This document shows, piece after piece, positions 1-6,147 of a DNA stretch of 10,959 bases (positions are counted from its first letter, which is position 1; every line of letters starts with the position of its first letter). The DNA comes from an uncultured Gammaproteobacteria bacterium (GTDB lineage: Bacteria > Pseudomonadota > Gammaproteobacteria > CAIUAS01). The translations under genes and the position numbers were made by a program. The notes beneath the pieces are model-generated. The model ran no database searches and had not been told where the DNA came from. It saw only the letters and a list, made by a program, of their open reading frames with translations. The stretch is taken from positions 1 to 10,959 of the forward strand of contig CAIUAS010000376.1 of the NCBI GenBank assembly GCA_903897205.1, in the 5' to 3' direction.

Positions 1-143
1 TCATTGTATTGACTGTCTTTAATGCTACGCAGCAGATCTTTTGCGCATGAAGCTAAATCATAGCTGGTGGGATTAATGAGTTGCAGCTCTAGCTCTATGC
101 CTAGCGTGAGCTTTTCCGAAGACTTAAATGCGAGTAATTCCAT
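1..143 (-). CDS. ybdK: Carboxylate-amine ligase, YbdK/GCS2 family (N-terminal fragment)
   Basis: A reading frame opens with ATG at 143 (complement) and stays open for 47 codons to the window edge, so only the N-terminus is present. The residues TLGIELELQLINPTSYDL (13-30) match the conserved start of the YbdK-type GCS2 family, where the GxExE segment supplies acidic metal/ATP-site residues of the glutamine-synthetase-like fold. Family members are carboxylate-amine ligases with weak glutamate-cysteine ligase activity in vitro; their true substrate is usually unknown. The GGTGA at 151-155 (minus strand) is a plausible ribosome binding site. The gene is divergent from the SufT-like gene. A dedicated gshA lies in the same window, so this protein is probably not the main glutathione enzyme. 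The family call rests on a short segment but the motif is distinctive. Confidence 0.72.
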   Translation of the reverse strand, partial: MELLAFKSSEKLTLGIELELQLINPTSYDLASCAKDLLRSIKDSQYN

Positions 144-237
144 CTATTTTCACCAGTTATTTTAATAATCTCCATCGCCTAAAATTCAACGGGAACTACT
201 GATTGTTCATATTACATACCATTATTTCTATTCCATG

Positions 238-245
238 ATTATAAT
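238..245. promoter_or_regulatory. Possible bidirectional -10 region (ATTATAAT)
   Basis: In the 217-bp divergent spacer between the ybdK-like gene and the SufT-like gene, ATTATAAT contains a perfect TATAAT on each strand. No good -35 box sits at the right distance on either strand, so this is a weak inference. The rest of the spacer shows only the inverted repeat listed separately. Confidence 0.25.
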
Positions 246-303
246 AGGCATAATAAACCCTCTGCATTAGCTAACATTGCAAAGTAATGTCGGACAAAAC
301 CCA

Positions 304-328
304 TAGCCTTCGGCCGCAAGCTAGGCTA
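304..328. repeat. Inverted repeat in the leader/promoter of the SufT-like gene
   Basis: TAGCCT (304-309) and AGGCTA (323-328) are perfect inverted copies around a 13-base GC-rich centre containing CGGCCG. An alternative inner pairing AGC-TT/AAGCT (305-322, one bulged C) is also possible. The right arm overlaps TAAAAT (327-332), which could be a -10 element 29 bases before the start codon. It may be an operator or a leader hairpin; no regulator can be assigned. Confidence 0.35.
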
Positions 329-360
329 AAATAACTTTAAAAAAGTGCAGTAAAAATTAT

Positions 361-699
361 ATGAGCATGCAACCACCCACTCTATCCATCGATATTCAAG
401 CGCTTGAAGCAGAGATTGTTAAAACGCTTCGCACAATTTATGACCCTGAAATCCCAGTAAATATTTATGATTTGGGACTTATTTATAAAATAATTGTCAA
501 AGAAACTGGCGATGTAAAAATTGAGATGACGCTGACCACTCCTGCCTGCCCTGTTGCACAAAGTTTCCCTGGCCGTGTTGAGGGCGAGATACGCGGTGTC
601 GAGGGAGTGAATGAGGTCGAGGTTGAATTAGTCTGGGAACCTTCCTGGACGCAAGATAACATGACTGAGGCTGCGCGTTTACAACTCGGTTTAATTTAA
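361..699 (+). CDS. sufT: SufT-like Fe-S cluster maturation protein (DUF59/MIP18 family)
   Basis: This 112-residue protein is a single DUF59/MIP18 domain, the fold of bacterial SufT and eukaryotic CIA2, which act in cytosolic Fe-S cluster assembly or delivery. Hallmarks are DPEIPVNIYDLGLIY (28-42), the TTPACP loop with Cys63 (59-64), and the terminal segment WEPSWT...MTEAARLQLG (92-110), which is typical of the SUF-associated subfamily rather than PaaD. ATG at 361 begins the frame with a poor ribosome binding site; a second ATG at 367 is possible. The Rieske ferredoxin gene follows after 20 bases and is probably co-transcribed. In many relatives such a gene ends a sufBCDS operon, but here the upstream neighbour is a divergent ligase gene, so it stands apart from any suf cluster in view. 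The biochemical role beyond the family is inference. Confidence 0.85.
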   Translation: MSMQPPTLSIDIQALEAEIVKTLRTIYDPEIPVNIYDLGLIYKIIVKETGDVKIEMTLTTPACPVAQSFPGRVEGEIRGVEGVNEVEVELVWEPSWTQDNMTEAARLQLGLI

Positions 700-719
700 A
701 ATTCTTGAGTAATTATTTT

Positions 720-1031
720 ATGGTAAATTGGATTACTGTTGCTGATGCTGTTGATATACCAACCAATAGTTGCCACGAAGTCGATATTGAAAATATTTCT
801 ATTTTAATCGTTAATGTAAACGGCCTTTTTTACGCCATTGAAAATTTGTGCACGCATGATGGTGGTACTTTATCGGATGGTAACGTTGAAGGTGATGAAA
901 TTATTTGTCCGCGTCATGGTGCAAGATTTTGTATAAAAACCGGCGCAGTAACAGCGCCGCCTGCCTATGAAGATATTAAAACGTTCCCTCTGCGGGTTGA
1001 AAATGGGAAGATTTTAATTGATATAGATTAA
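720..1031 (+). CDS. Small Rieske [2Fe-2S] ferredoxin
   Basis: The product is a 103-residue stand-alone Rieske domain of the dioxygenase-ferredoxin/NirD-like type. The two cluster-binding boxes are CTH (Cys44, His46) followed by DGG, and CPRHG (Cys63, His66), giving the C-x-H...C-x2-H pattern of two Cys and two His ligands. There is no signal or membrane anchor, so it is a soluble cytoplasmic electron carrier. The frame is open from TTG at 705, but ATG at 720 is preferred because MVNWITVADA matches the usual family start and the TTG has no ribosome binding site. It follows the SufT-like gene by 20 bases on the same strand, suggesting one operon linked to Fe-S biogenesis or use. No oxygenase or reductase partner is visible, so its redox partner is unknown. 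Confidence 0.86.
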   Translation: MVNWITVADAVDIPTNSCHEVDIENISILIVNVNGLFYAIENLCTHDGGTLSDGNVEGDEIICPRHGARFCIKTGAVTAPPAYEDIKTFPLRVENGKILIDID

Positions 1032-1072
1032 TGTTTATAAATCCCGTTATTCCCGCGTAAACGAAATATTTC

Positions 1073-1094
1073 ATATTTAATTTAATTTAATTTA
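1073..1094. repeat. Short (TTTAA)n tandem tract
   Basis: Four consecutive copies of ATTTA/TTTAA-type pentamers lie across the stop codon of the convergent adenosine deaminase gene. They are AT-rich low-complexity sequence. No convincing terminator hairpin lies between the Rieske gene and the deaminase gene. Confidence 0.4.
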
Positions 1095-2632
1095 CTTATA
1101 GCAGATTCAAATATATTAAATTGTTTTTCCAACTGCCACTGCAACTGTGCTTTTTCACTTTTTGCTAAAAACTGCCGACATTGCGAAGAAGGATTTTCAC
1201 TGCCTAGTTGATTGTTTGCACATGCAGTCACGGGTAACGTTTTTTCATTAACTTTCCATAAACTAGCGCCTGGTAAAAAAGCATAGGTGATACTATTACG
1301 CGCTAGTTTTTTTAAAGTAAGATAATCTAACTGATACGTTAATACTGCTCGTAAAAATTCCCTAGAAATATCCGTGCGTAAAACACCCTCATCATCGGTT
1401 GATAAAGCAACCGGTACATGATTGCGCAAATACAATGGAAATGGATGTTCTTTTCCTTGAATGCCTAATAATTTGGCATTACTGGTTAAATTAATTTCAA
1501 CCATCACATTTTTTTTCGCCATTGCTTGCATTAATTGCTGAGCATTATCTTCGTAGGCAATATCAACGCCATGGCCGATACGTTCGGCATGAGCAATTGC
1601 TATGGCATGACTGATATGATTGCGCAAGGTTTCTGGCGTTACATTATCAGGCGCTAATTCACCCGCGTGCAAGGAAATATGGACTTGCGGATAGACACCA
1701 TGTAAATAACCAATCATTTGCATGTCTAAATCATAATTTTTAACGGCCAAAGGACCATCTTCAGCTTGCACTAAATTAACCGCCACAACCGAAAGATCTA
1801 TTTTGGCTGCTTCAAAACCGGCTAATAATTGTGCAAATACTTGCAAAGGCGACATTTCTCGCAGGGCGATATATTGATAATTGACTTTGATCTGGCAACC
1901 TAAATCCGCTTGCGCTGTGCCACATTTTAGTTGTTGCTGCGCTTGTTGTTCCGCTGTTTTAATTTTCAGCGAAATTTTCTGCGCAAAATTACTTATGCCA
2001 TTTTTTAATAATTGCGCACGCATGTCCGAAAAATTATTATTCCAGGTTATATTTTTATCCGTGTTTCCCACCAAACCACTAGCTTGCGTTACTAATCCTA
2101 AATCATAGGGCGTTAACATTAATTCAAGGTAACTTAGTTTTTCTGACGCTGCTCTTGAGATAATTTCCGCTAGCACTTCACTCGTGTGTTTTTCGACAAT
2201 GGGGCCAAATTTAATGAAGCTGGGGAAGAAATGCTCTTCGCCCGTTTGCTGGCCAGGCACAAAATTAGCTAGCGACCAATTTTCAACAACGCTACGGTAG
2301 AAGTCTGGTTCTGTATCAATATGGGTTAATTGCTGCGCTGCTGGACATTGTGAATTTTGTGATAACAGAAATGTTTTGGGATCAATACAAAAATTATCTC
2401 TCTTGGCATAATTTAATAAATCTTCTGCATAAGTTGCGCCGGATAAATGATTATGGAGATCCGCGCCTTTAGGCATTTGATTTAAAAATAGGTAAAGTGA
2501 TTCAGGTTCAGATTTTATATGATTAAAATAATTTACTGTTTTATTTTCATTAGCCGCTAATTGCCCAGCAAACGCTGACGCAATGGGCAAGCAATAAATT
2601 ATTGCCCACGCTAACAATATTTTCTTGATCAT
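1082..2632 (-). CDS. Exported adenosine deaminase (ADGF/CECR1-like metal-dependent hydrolase)
   Basis: The protein belongs to the adenosine/AMP deaminase TIM-barrel family, which hydrolyses adenosine to inosine and ammonia. From the ATG at 2632 it has 516 residues, far longer than cytosolic Add (about 330), like secreted ADGF-type enzymes. Catalytic landmarks are complete: HNH zinc ligands (His60, His62) in GADLHNHLSG; LHAGE (His322, Glu325); RIGHG (His354); and STDDEG (Asp413, Asp414). The N-terminus MIKKILLAWAIIYCLPIASAFA is a classical signal peptide with likely cleavage after AFA, so the enzyme should act in the periplasm or outside the cell. The longest frame starts at GTG 2647, but the ATG at 2632 has AAGG eight bases upstream and opens directly into the signal peptide. 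Export in a likely host-associated bacterium suggests salvage of external adenosine or alteration of host adenosine; this is inference. Confidence 0.88.
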   Translation of the reverse strand: MIKKILLAWAIIYCLPIASAFAGQLAANENKTVNYFNHIKSEPESLYLFLNQMPKGADLHNHLSGATYAEDLLNYAKRDNFCIDPKTFLLSQNSQCPAAQQLTHIDTEPDFYRSVVENWSLANFVPGQQTGEEHFFPSFIKFGPIVEKHTSEVLAEIISRAASEKLSYLELMLTPYDLGLVTQASGLVGNTDKNITWNNNFSDMRAQLLKNGISNFAQKISLKIKTAEQQAQQQLKCGTAQADLGCQIKVNYQYIALREMSPLQVFAQLLAGFEAAKIDLSVVAVNLVQAEDGPLAVKNYDLDMQMIGYLHGVYPQVHISLHAGELAPDNVTPETLRNHISHAIAIAHAERIGHGVDIAYEDNAQQLMQAMAKKNVMVEINLTSNAKLLGIQGKEHPFPLYLRNHVPVALSTDDEGVLRTDISREFLRAVLTYQLDYLTLKKLARNSITYAFLPGASLWKVNEKTLPVTACANNQLGSENPSSQCRQFLAKSEKAQLQWQLEKQFNIFESAISKLN

Positions 2633-2651
2633 TTCATCTACCTTCACTATG

Positions 2652-2679
2652 ATAGGTTTCTCGCTTAAACGAGAGCTAT
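2652..2679 (-). promoter_or_regulatory. Imperfect hairpin in the deaminase leader
   Basis: TCTCG (2659-2663) pairs with CGAGA (2670-2674) around CTTAAA, flanked by ATAG (2652-2655) and CTAT (2676-2679) with a small internal bulge. The element lies just upstream of the AAGG ribosome binding site at 2641-2644. It has no U tract, so it is not a terminator; a regulatory role is speculative. Confidence 0.3.
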
Positions 2680-2695
2680 GGAATAAAAATAATGA

Positions 2696-2726
2696 TACTG
2701 GATTCTGGTTATCCGAGAATCCGGTA
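2696..2726 (-). terminator. Probable rho-independent terminator after gshAB
   Basis: An 11-bp inverted repeat, TACTGGATTCT (2696-2706) and AGAATCCGGTA (2716-2726), encloses a 9-base loop and contains one G-T wobble. Read on the minus strand it lies 34 bases after the gshB stop and is followed at once by the T-rich run TCATTATTTTTATT. This fits an intrinsic terminator for the gshA-gshB transcript. A palindromic interspersed repeat is an alternative. Confidence 0.55.
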
Positions 2727-2760
2727 GCTTATAATTACTAAGTTTTAATAAGATTTCTGC

Positions 2761-3729
2761 TTATTTCTCTATTCTCTTCAATATACAATCCATTAAATTC
2801 CCAGCGATATCCAAGTTAAATATTTTATCAAGCTCGCGGATGCAAGTCGGACTGGTAATATTAATTTCTGTTAAATAGTCGCCAATAACATCGATACCAG
2901 CAAATAAAATGCCTTTTGCCCGCAAGGTAGGCGCAATTTGTTCACAGATCCAATAATCACGTTTTGTTAATGGCACTCCCTTACCATGGCCACCAGCAGC
3001 AATATTGGCACGTAATTCGCCTTCTGCGGCGAAGCGTGCATAGGCGTATGGTATGGGTTCGCCATTTATTAACAATATTCGCTTATCACCTTGCGCTATT
3101 TCAGGCAGATATTTTTGCGCCATCATGTAGTGATTGCCATTTTGCGTTAAGGTTTCAATGACAACATTAATATTTAAATCGCCTTTGCCTAAACGAAAAA
3201 TCGACATTCCACCCATGCCATGCATTGGTTTGCAAATAATATCATTATGTCGATTTAAAAATTCACGTACTTGTTTTACTTGATGTGTAATTAAAGTGGG
3301 AGGGCTACAGTGTGGAAACCAGTTAATAAATAATTTTTCATTATAATCACGTAAGCTTTGTGGTTTATTAACGACAACCACACCACTTTGTTCTACTAAA
3401 TCCAATAATTGGGTTGTATAAATATATTCTTGATCCACGGGCGGATCTTTACGCATTAAAATAGCATCGAGTTCAACAAGCGGTTTAATAACTTCGCAGT
3501 TAAATTCAAACCAGTTTTGTGCGTTATCGGAGACATTGAGTTCGTGCATTTTAGCGCATACTTTATTGTCGGATACAAATAAATCCTTTTGTTCCATATA
3601 ATACAGCGACCAATGACGCGCCTGCGCCGCTAATAACATAGCGAAAGTGCTATCATGCTGGGCTTTTATTTTATCAATCGGATCCATAATCACACCCAAC
3701 TTATGCGGGTTTTTTATTTTTTTTTTCAT
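2761..3729 (-). CDS. gshB: Glutathione synthetase
   Basis: This 322-residue protein, the usual length for bacterial GshB, joins gamma-glutamylcysteine and glycine using ATP to make glutathione in the cytoplasm. The N-terminal domain begins with LGVIMDPID (11-19), the family signature. The ATP-grasp part includes KPMHGMGG (167-174), DKRILLINGEPIPYAYAR (215-232), the glycine-rich AAGGHGKG (244-251) and the C-terminal FAGIDVIGDYLTEINITSPTC (276-296) with acidic and Asn metal ligands. The usual KPLDGMGG reads KPMHGMGG, so Asp is replaced by His170. AGGA sits nine bases before the ATG, and the gene starts 13 bases after gshA ends, so the two are one operon. Codons 2-4 and the next base form an unbroken run of ten A residues (see 3717-3726). 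Confidence 0.95.
   Translation of the reverse strand: MKKKIKNPHKLGVIMDPIDKIKAQHDSTFAMLLAAQARHWSLYYMEQKDLFVSDNKVCAKMHELNVSDNAQNWFEFNCEVIKPLVELDAILMRKDPPVDQEYIYTTQLLDLVEQSGVVVVNKPQSLRDYNEKLFINWFPHCSPPTLITHQVKQVREFLNRHNDIICKPMHGMGGMSIFRLGKGDLNINVVIETLTQNGNHYMMAQKYLPEIAQGDKRILLINGEPIPYAYARFAAEGELRANIAAGGHGKGVPLTKRDYWICEQIAPTLRAKGILFAGIDVIGDYLTEINITSPTCIRELDKIFNLDIAGNLMDCILKRIEK
3717..3726 (-). repeat. Homopolymer run A10 at codons 2-5 of gshB
   Basis: Ten T on the plus strand read as ten consecutive A directly after the gshB start codon; one T and then six more A follow on the coding strand. Such tracts are prone to polymerase slippage and to replication indels, and a shift here would abolish GshB from this start. 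It may only encode the Lys-rich N-terminus. Confidence 0.6.
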
Positions 3730-3742
3730 GGATGAATCCTGC

Positions 3743-5038
3743 TTATTTATTTTTTACTTCGTGTTGTTCACGCGCGGCTGCCACTAATGCCAATCTTGCA
3801 ATAACGCCATAAGCATAAAAACGATTGGTACAATGATCAGGTTCTGCACATTTTTCTGGACTATTGCAATTAGTGGCAAAAGCCAATGGCGCAAATTGCA
3901 TTCCTGGTGAATTTAAGTTTTCCGAGCTGGAACGCTCGGCGTGCAAGCGATAAAAACCACCTACTACATAACGGCCTATCATATAAACAACGGGTTCTGC
4001 AACTGCGCCTTGCCATGTTTCAACGGTATAAACCCCTTCTTGAATTAATACTTGGGTAATGGGACGATTGCCTTTTGCGGTGGACATATGGGTACGCCGC
4101 TTACGATTTAATTGGCGCAATTCATCGGCAGAATAAATACTCATAACGCCCATACCATAAGTGCCCGCATCGGCTTTTATCACTAAAAAAGGTTTTTGAG
4201 TAATGCCATATTCCTGATATTTCGCTTGGATTGCTTTTAATAATTCATCTGCATGCGCAATTAAGCATTCTTCGCCTTCCCGCTTTAAAAAATTCACATG
4301 ATCGCATTGACGATACATAGGATTAATTAGCCAAGGATCAATATTAATTAATTTGGCAAATTCGGAAGCAACTGCATTGTAATGATGAAAATGATTCGAT
4401 TTTAAACGCGTTGACCAACCTAATGCAGGCGGCGGAAAAATGGGTTGCTCAATATCATTTAATATCTCAGGCACGCCACTGGATAAATCATTATTCAATA
4501 AAATGAAACAAGCATCAAAATCTTTTACCCCTATTCGATTACCTATACGCTGAACTGGCGCTAAAATAAGCGTTTTACCTGAGGGCAAATTAATTTCTTG
4601 CTCAGCCACCAGCGCTTCTTGCAATGAACCAATTCGCACGGAAAAGCCCGCTTTTTGCAGAATATCTTGCAATGTCGCTAAGCTTTCAAAATATAATAAA
4701 TTGCGCGTATGATTTTCTGGTATAATTAAAATGCGCAAACAACCTGGCATGATGTGTTCAAACTCTGCTTGCGCAGCTTGAATTGCTAATGGCATAAAAT
4801 CAGCATTTAAATTATTAAATCCCGCTGAAAATAAATTGGTATCTATCGGGGTCAATTTAAATGAGGCATTACGTAAATCAACGGAAGAATATAAAGGTGG
4901 CGGCATCATACGCCATTGTTGACGCAGCCAAGCTTCAATTTTGACCTGATGTTCTAAAATTCTTTTTTCAAGCTCACGCAATGGCTCATTGGACGCGGTT
5001 AGTAAATGAGGCACTTGAAATAAAGCATGCGATGTCAT
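3743..5038 (-). CDS. gshA: Glutamate-cysteine ligase, ATP-grasp type
   Basis: At 431 residues, this is the ATP-grasp-like glutamate-cysteine ligase found in Acidithiobacillus, Legionella and related proteobacteria, unrelated to E. coli GshA. It makes gamma-glutamylcysteine from glutamate, cysteine and ATP, the committed step to glutathione. Supporting segments are ILIIPENHTRN (103-113), KADAGTYGMGVMSIYSADEL (288-307), which resembles the ATP-grasp nucleotide loop, VETWQGAVAEPVVYMIGRYV (339-358) and GGFYRLHAE (360-368). The C-terminal part carries three Cys (391, 397, 403). ATG at 5038 is preceded by AGGA ten bases upstream. gshB follows 13 bases later with its own AGGA site, and a hairpin after gshB probably ends the unit. 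The promoter must lie in the 161-bp divergent spacer shared with bioC; I could not pick a clear one on this strand. Confidence 0.93.
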   Translation of the reverse strand: MTSHALFQVPHLLTASNEPLRELEKRILEHQVKIEAWLRQQWRMMPPPLYSSVDLRNASFKLTPIDTNLFSAGFNNLNADFMPLAIQAAQAEFEHIMPGCLRILIIPENHTRNLLYFESLATLQDILQKAGFSVRIGSLQEALVAEQEINLPSGKTLILAPVQRIGNRIGVKDFDACFILLNNDLSSGVPEILNDIEQPIFPPPALGWSTRLKSNHFHHYNAVASEFAKLINIDPWLINPMYRQCDHVNFLKREGEECLIAHADELLKAIQAKYQEYGITQKPFLVIKADAGTYGMGVMSIYSADELRQLNRKRRTHMSTAKGNRPITQVLIQEGVYTVETWQGAVAEPVVYMIGRYVVGGFYRLHAERSSSENLNSPGMQFAPLAFATNCNSPEKCAEPDHCTNRFYAYGVIARLALVAAAREQHEVKNK

Positions 5039-5116
5039 GAAATGTTCCTAATATTTAATACCTAATAAATATACCCATCACGTTGTAATTTTAGGCATGG
5101 TTGCGAGGCACTAAAA

Positions 5117-5144
5117 TTGAAACGCCTTTAGTATAGACTATAGC
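5117..5144 (+). promoter_or_regulatory. Candidate bioC promoter (TTGAAA-16-TATAGC)
   Basis: TTGAAA (5117-5122) and TATAGC (5139-5144) are separated by 16 bases and would start transcription about 50 bases before bioC. A perfect TATAAT at 5163-5168 is an alternative -10 but lacks a -35 match. The -10 overlaps the operator-like sequence at 5137-5146. Confidence 0.4.
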
Positions 5145-5146
5145 AG
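5132..5146. promoter_or_regulatory. Operator-like site between gshA and bioC
   Basis: ACTATAGCAG (5137-5146) is the exact inverted copy of CTGCTATAGT (6114-6123) in front of the XRE-S24 regulator. It overlaps an 11-base palindrome TATAGaCTATA (5132-5142). The simplest reading is a binding site for that regulator in the shared gshA/bioC control region; this is inference from sequence identity alone. Confidence 0.4.
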
Positions 5147-5199
5147 ACAAGTAAAAACTGTTTATAATAGCCCAGATAAGCCTGTAGATAAACGCGGAA

Positions 5200-6072
5200 A
5201 TGAACAATCCTTTCGAACGAAAACATCTCATCAGATCATTTAATAGCGCCGCCAACACCTACGCTGCCGCCGTTGCTTTGCCACAAGAAATTGGCCAACG
5301 CTTAATTGAGCGCTTAGATTTAATGCGCTTACAGCCTAATCATATTCTGGAGTTAGGCTGTGCTACAGGCTATCTTAGCCAACAATTAGCTAAACGTTAT
5401 CCCAACGCTAAAGTAATGGGGATAGATATTGCCTTTAAGATGGTTGCACACGCAAAACGTCAATCCCGCTGGCTAAGCCATGAGCGTTTTATTTGTGCCG
5501 ATGCTAATAATTTGCCTGTGGCCGATCATAGCATCGACCTGATATTCGCCAACTTAACGTTGGCATGGTGCTGTAACCTTGACGCTTTGTTACATGAATT
5601 AAATCGCGCCTTAAAACCACAAGGCTTATTATTATTTACTACTTTAGGCCCTGATACACTACAAGAACTCAGGCAAAGCTGGGCAGAGCTTGATCGACAT
5701 CAACATATACATCCTTTTATGGATATGCACGATGTAGGTGATAGCTTGGTGAAAAACAGTTTTCTTGATCCGGTTATGGACATGGAGAAACTGACGGTAA
5801 ATTACCCACAAATTGCTTCCTTGATAAAGGATTTAAAAGCATTGGGGATGCATAATTGTCTAACAGAACGGAAAAAAGGCTTAACCACGCCGCGCCAATG
5901 GCAAACTTTTATTAAGAACTATGAGCGTTATCGAACCACAGCAGATTTACTGCCTGTAACATTTGAGGTCCTTTATGGACATGCTTGGTCACATGAAACG
6001 ACGGGCTCTACTACCAATAATATAGGAGAAGTGCTAATTCCTGTCAGCAAAATTAAAAGAAAGCATATCTAA
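5200..6072 (+). CDS. bioC: Malonyl-ACP O-methyltransferase BioC
   Basis: BioC methylates malonyl-ACP with S-adenosylmethionine, disguising it so that the fatty-acid machinery can build the pimeloyl moiety of biotin. The 290-residue protein shows a class I methyltransferase core: motif I ELGCATGY (51-58), the acidic end of strand 2 GID (74-76), ADANNLP (100-106), and the BioC-typical stretch LFTTLGPDTLQELRQSW (145-161) followed by HPFMDMHDVGDSL (171-183). The N-terminal RSFNSAANTY (12-21) also matches BioC. ATG at 5200 has only a weak GCGGAA upstream. No other bio gene is in view, so this is bioC apart from a bio operon; a partner esterase (BioH or equivalent) must be elsewhere. It is divergent from gshA. 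Confidence 0.92.
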   Translation: MNNPFERKHLIRSFNSAANTYAAAVALPQEIGQRLIERLDLMRLQPNHILELGCATGYLSQQLAKRYPNAKVMGIDIAFKMVAHAKRQSRWLSHERFICADANNLPVADHSIDLIFANLTLAWCCNLDALLHELNRALKPQGLLLFTTLGPDTLQELRQSWAELDRHQHIHPFMDMHDVGDSLVKNSFLDPVMDMEKLTVNYPQIASLIKDLKALGMHNCLTERKKGLTTPRQWQTFIKNYERYRTTADLLPVTFEVLYGHAWSHETTGSTTNNIGEVLIPVSKIKRKHI

Positions 6073-6080
6073 ATATTGAA

Positions 6081-6109
6081 TTGATGTTACAATATGGCTG
6101 CACTATAGT
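6081..6109 (+). promoter_or_regulatory. Promoter of the XRE-S24 regulator (TTGATG-17-TATAGT)
   Basis: TTGATG (6081-6086) and TATAGT (6104-6109) are separated by exactly 17 bases, a good sigma-70 layout 38 bases before the start codon at 6147. The -10 is embedded in the palindrome at 6100-6111, the arrangement expected for a repressor-blocked promoter. Confidence 0.6.
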
Positions 6110-6124
6110 GCGACTGCTATAGTG
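6100..6124. promoter_or_regulatory. Palindromic operator pair before the XRE-S24 regulator
   Basis: GCACTATAGTGC (6100-6111) is a perfect 12-bp palindrome. A second, imperfect copy with the same CTATAGTG core follows at 6117-6124, its core 14 bases further on. Two-fold symmetric sites over a promoter are typical for cI/LexA-like dimers. The likely ligand is the regulator encoded just downstream, giving autorepression; this is inferred from position. Confidence 0.55.
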
Positions 6125-6128
6125 GGTA

Positions 6129-6147
6129 TTTGGTAGGATTTGCCAAA
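6129..6147 (+). promoter_or_regulatory. Small inverted repeat around the regulator's ribosome binding site
   Basis: TTTGG (6129-6133) and CCAAA (6143-6147) flank TAGGATTTG, so AGGA (6135-6138) would lie in a hairpin loop and the start codon A in the stem. It could lower translation, or be coincidence since the stem is only five pairs. Confidence 0.3.

Noticed and set aside
1041..1063. Possible remnant of a palindromic repeat (CCCGTTATTCCCGCG region)
   Set aside because: It resembles one half of a common interspersed repeat but has no matching second arm or second copy in the window, so it cannot be supported.
1881..2108. Plus-strand open frame of 75 codons
   Set aside because: It lies antisense within the adenosine deaminase gene and has no family features; the deaminase motifs on the other strand are unambiguous.
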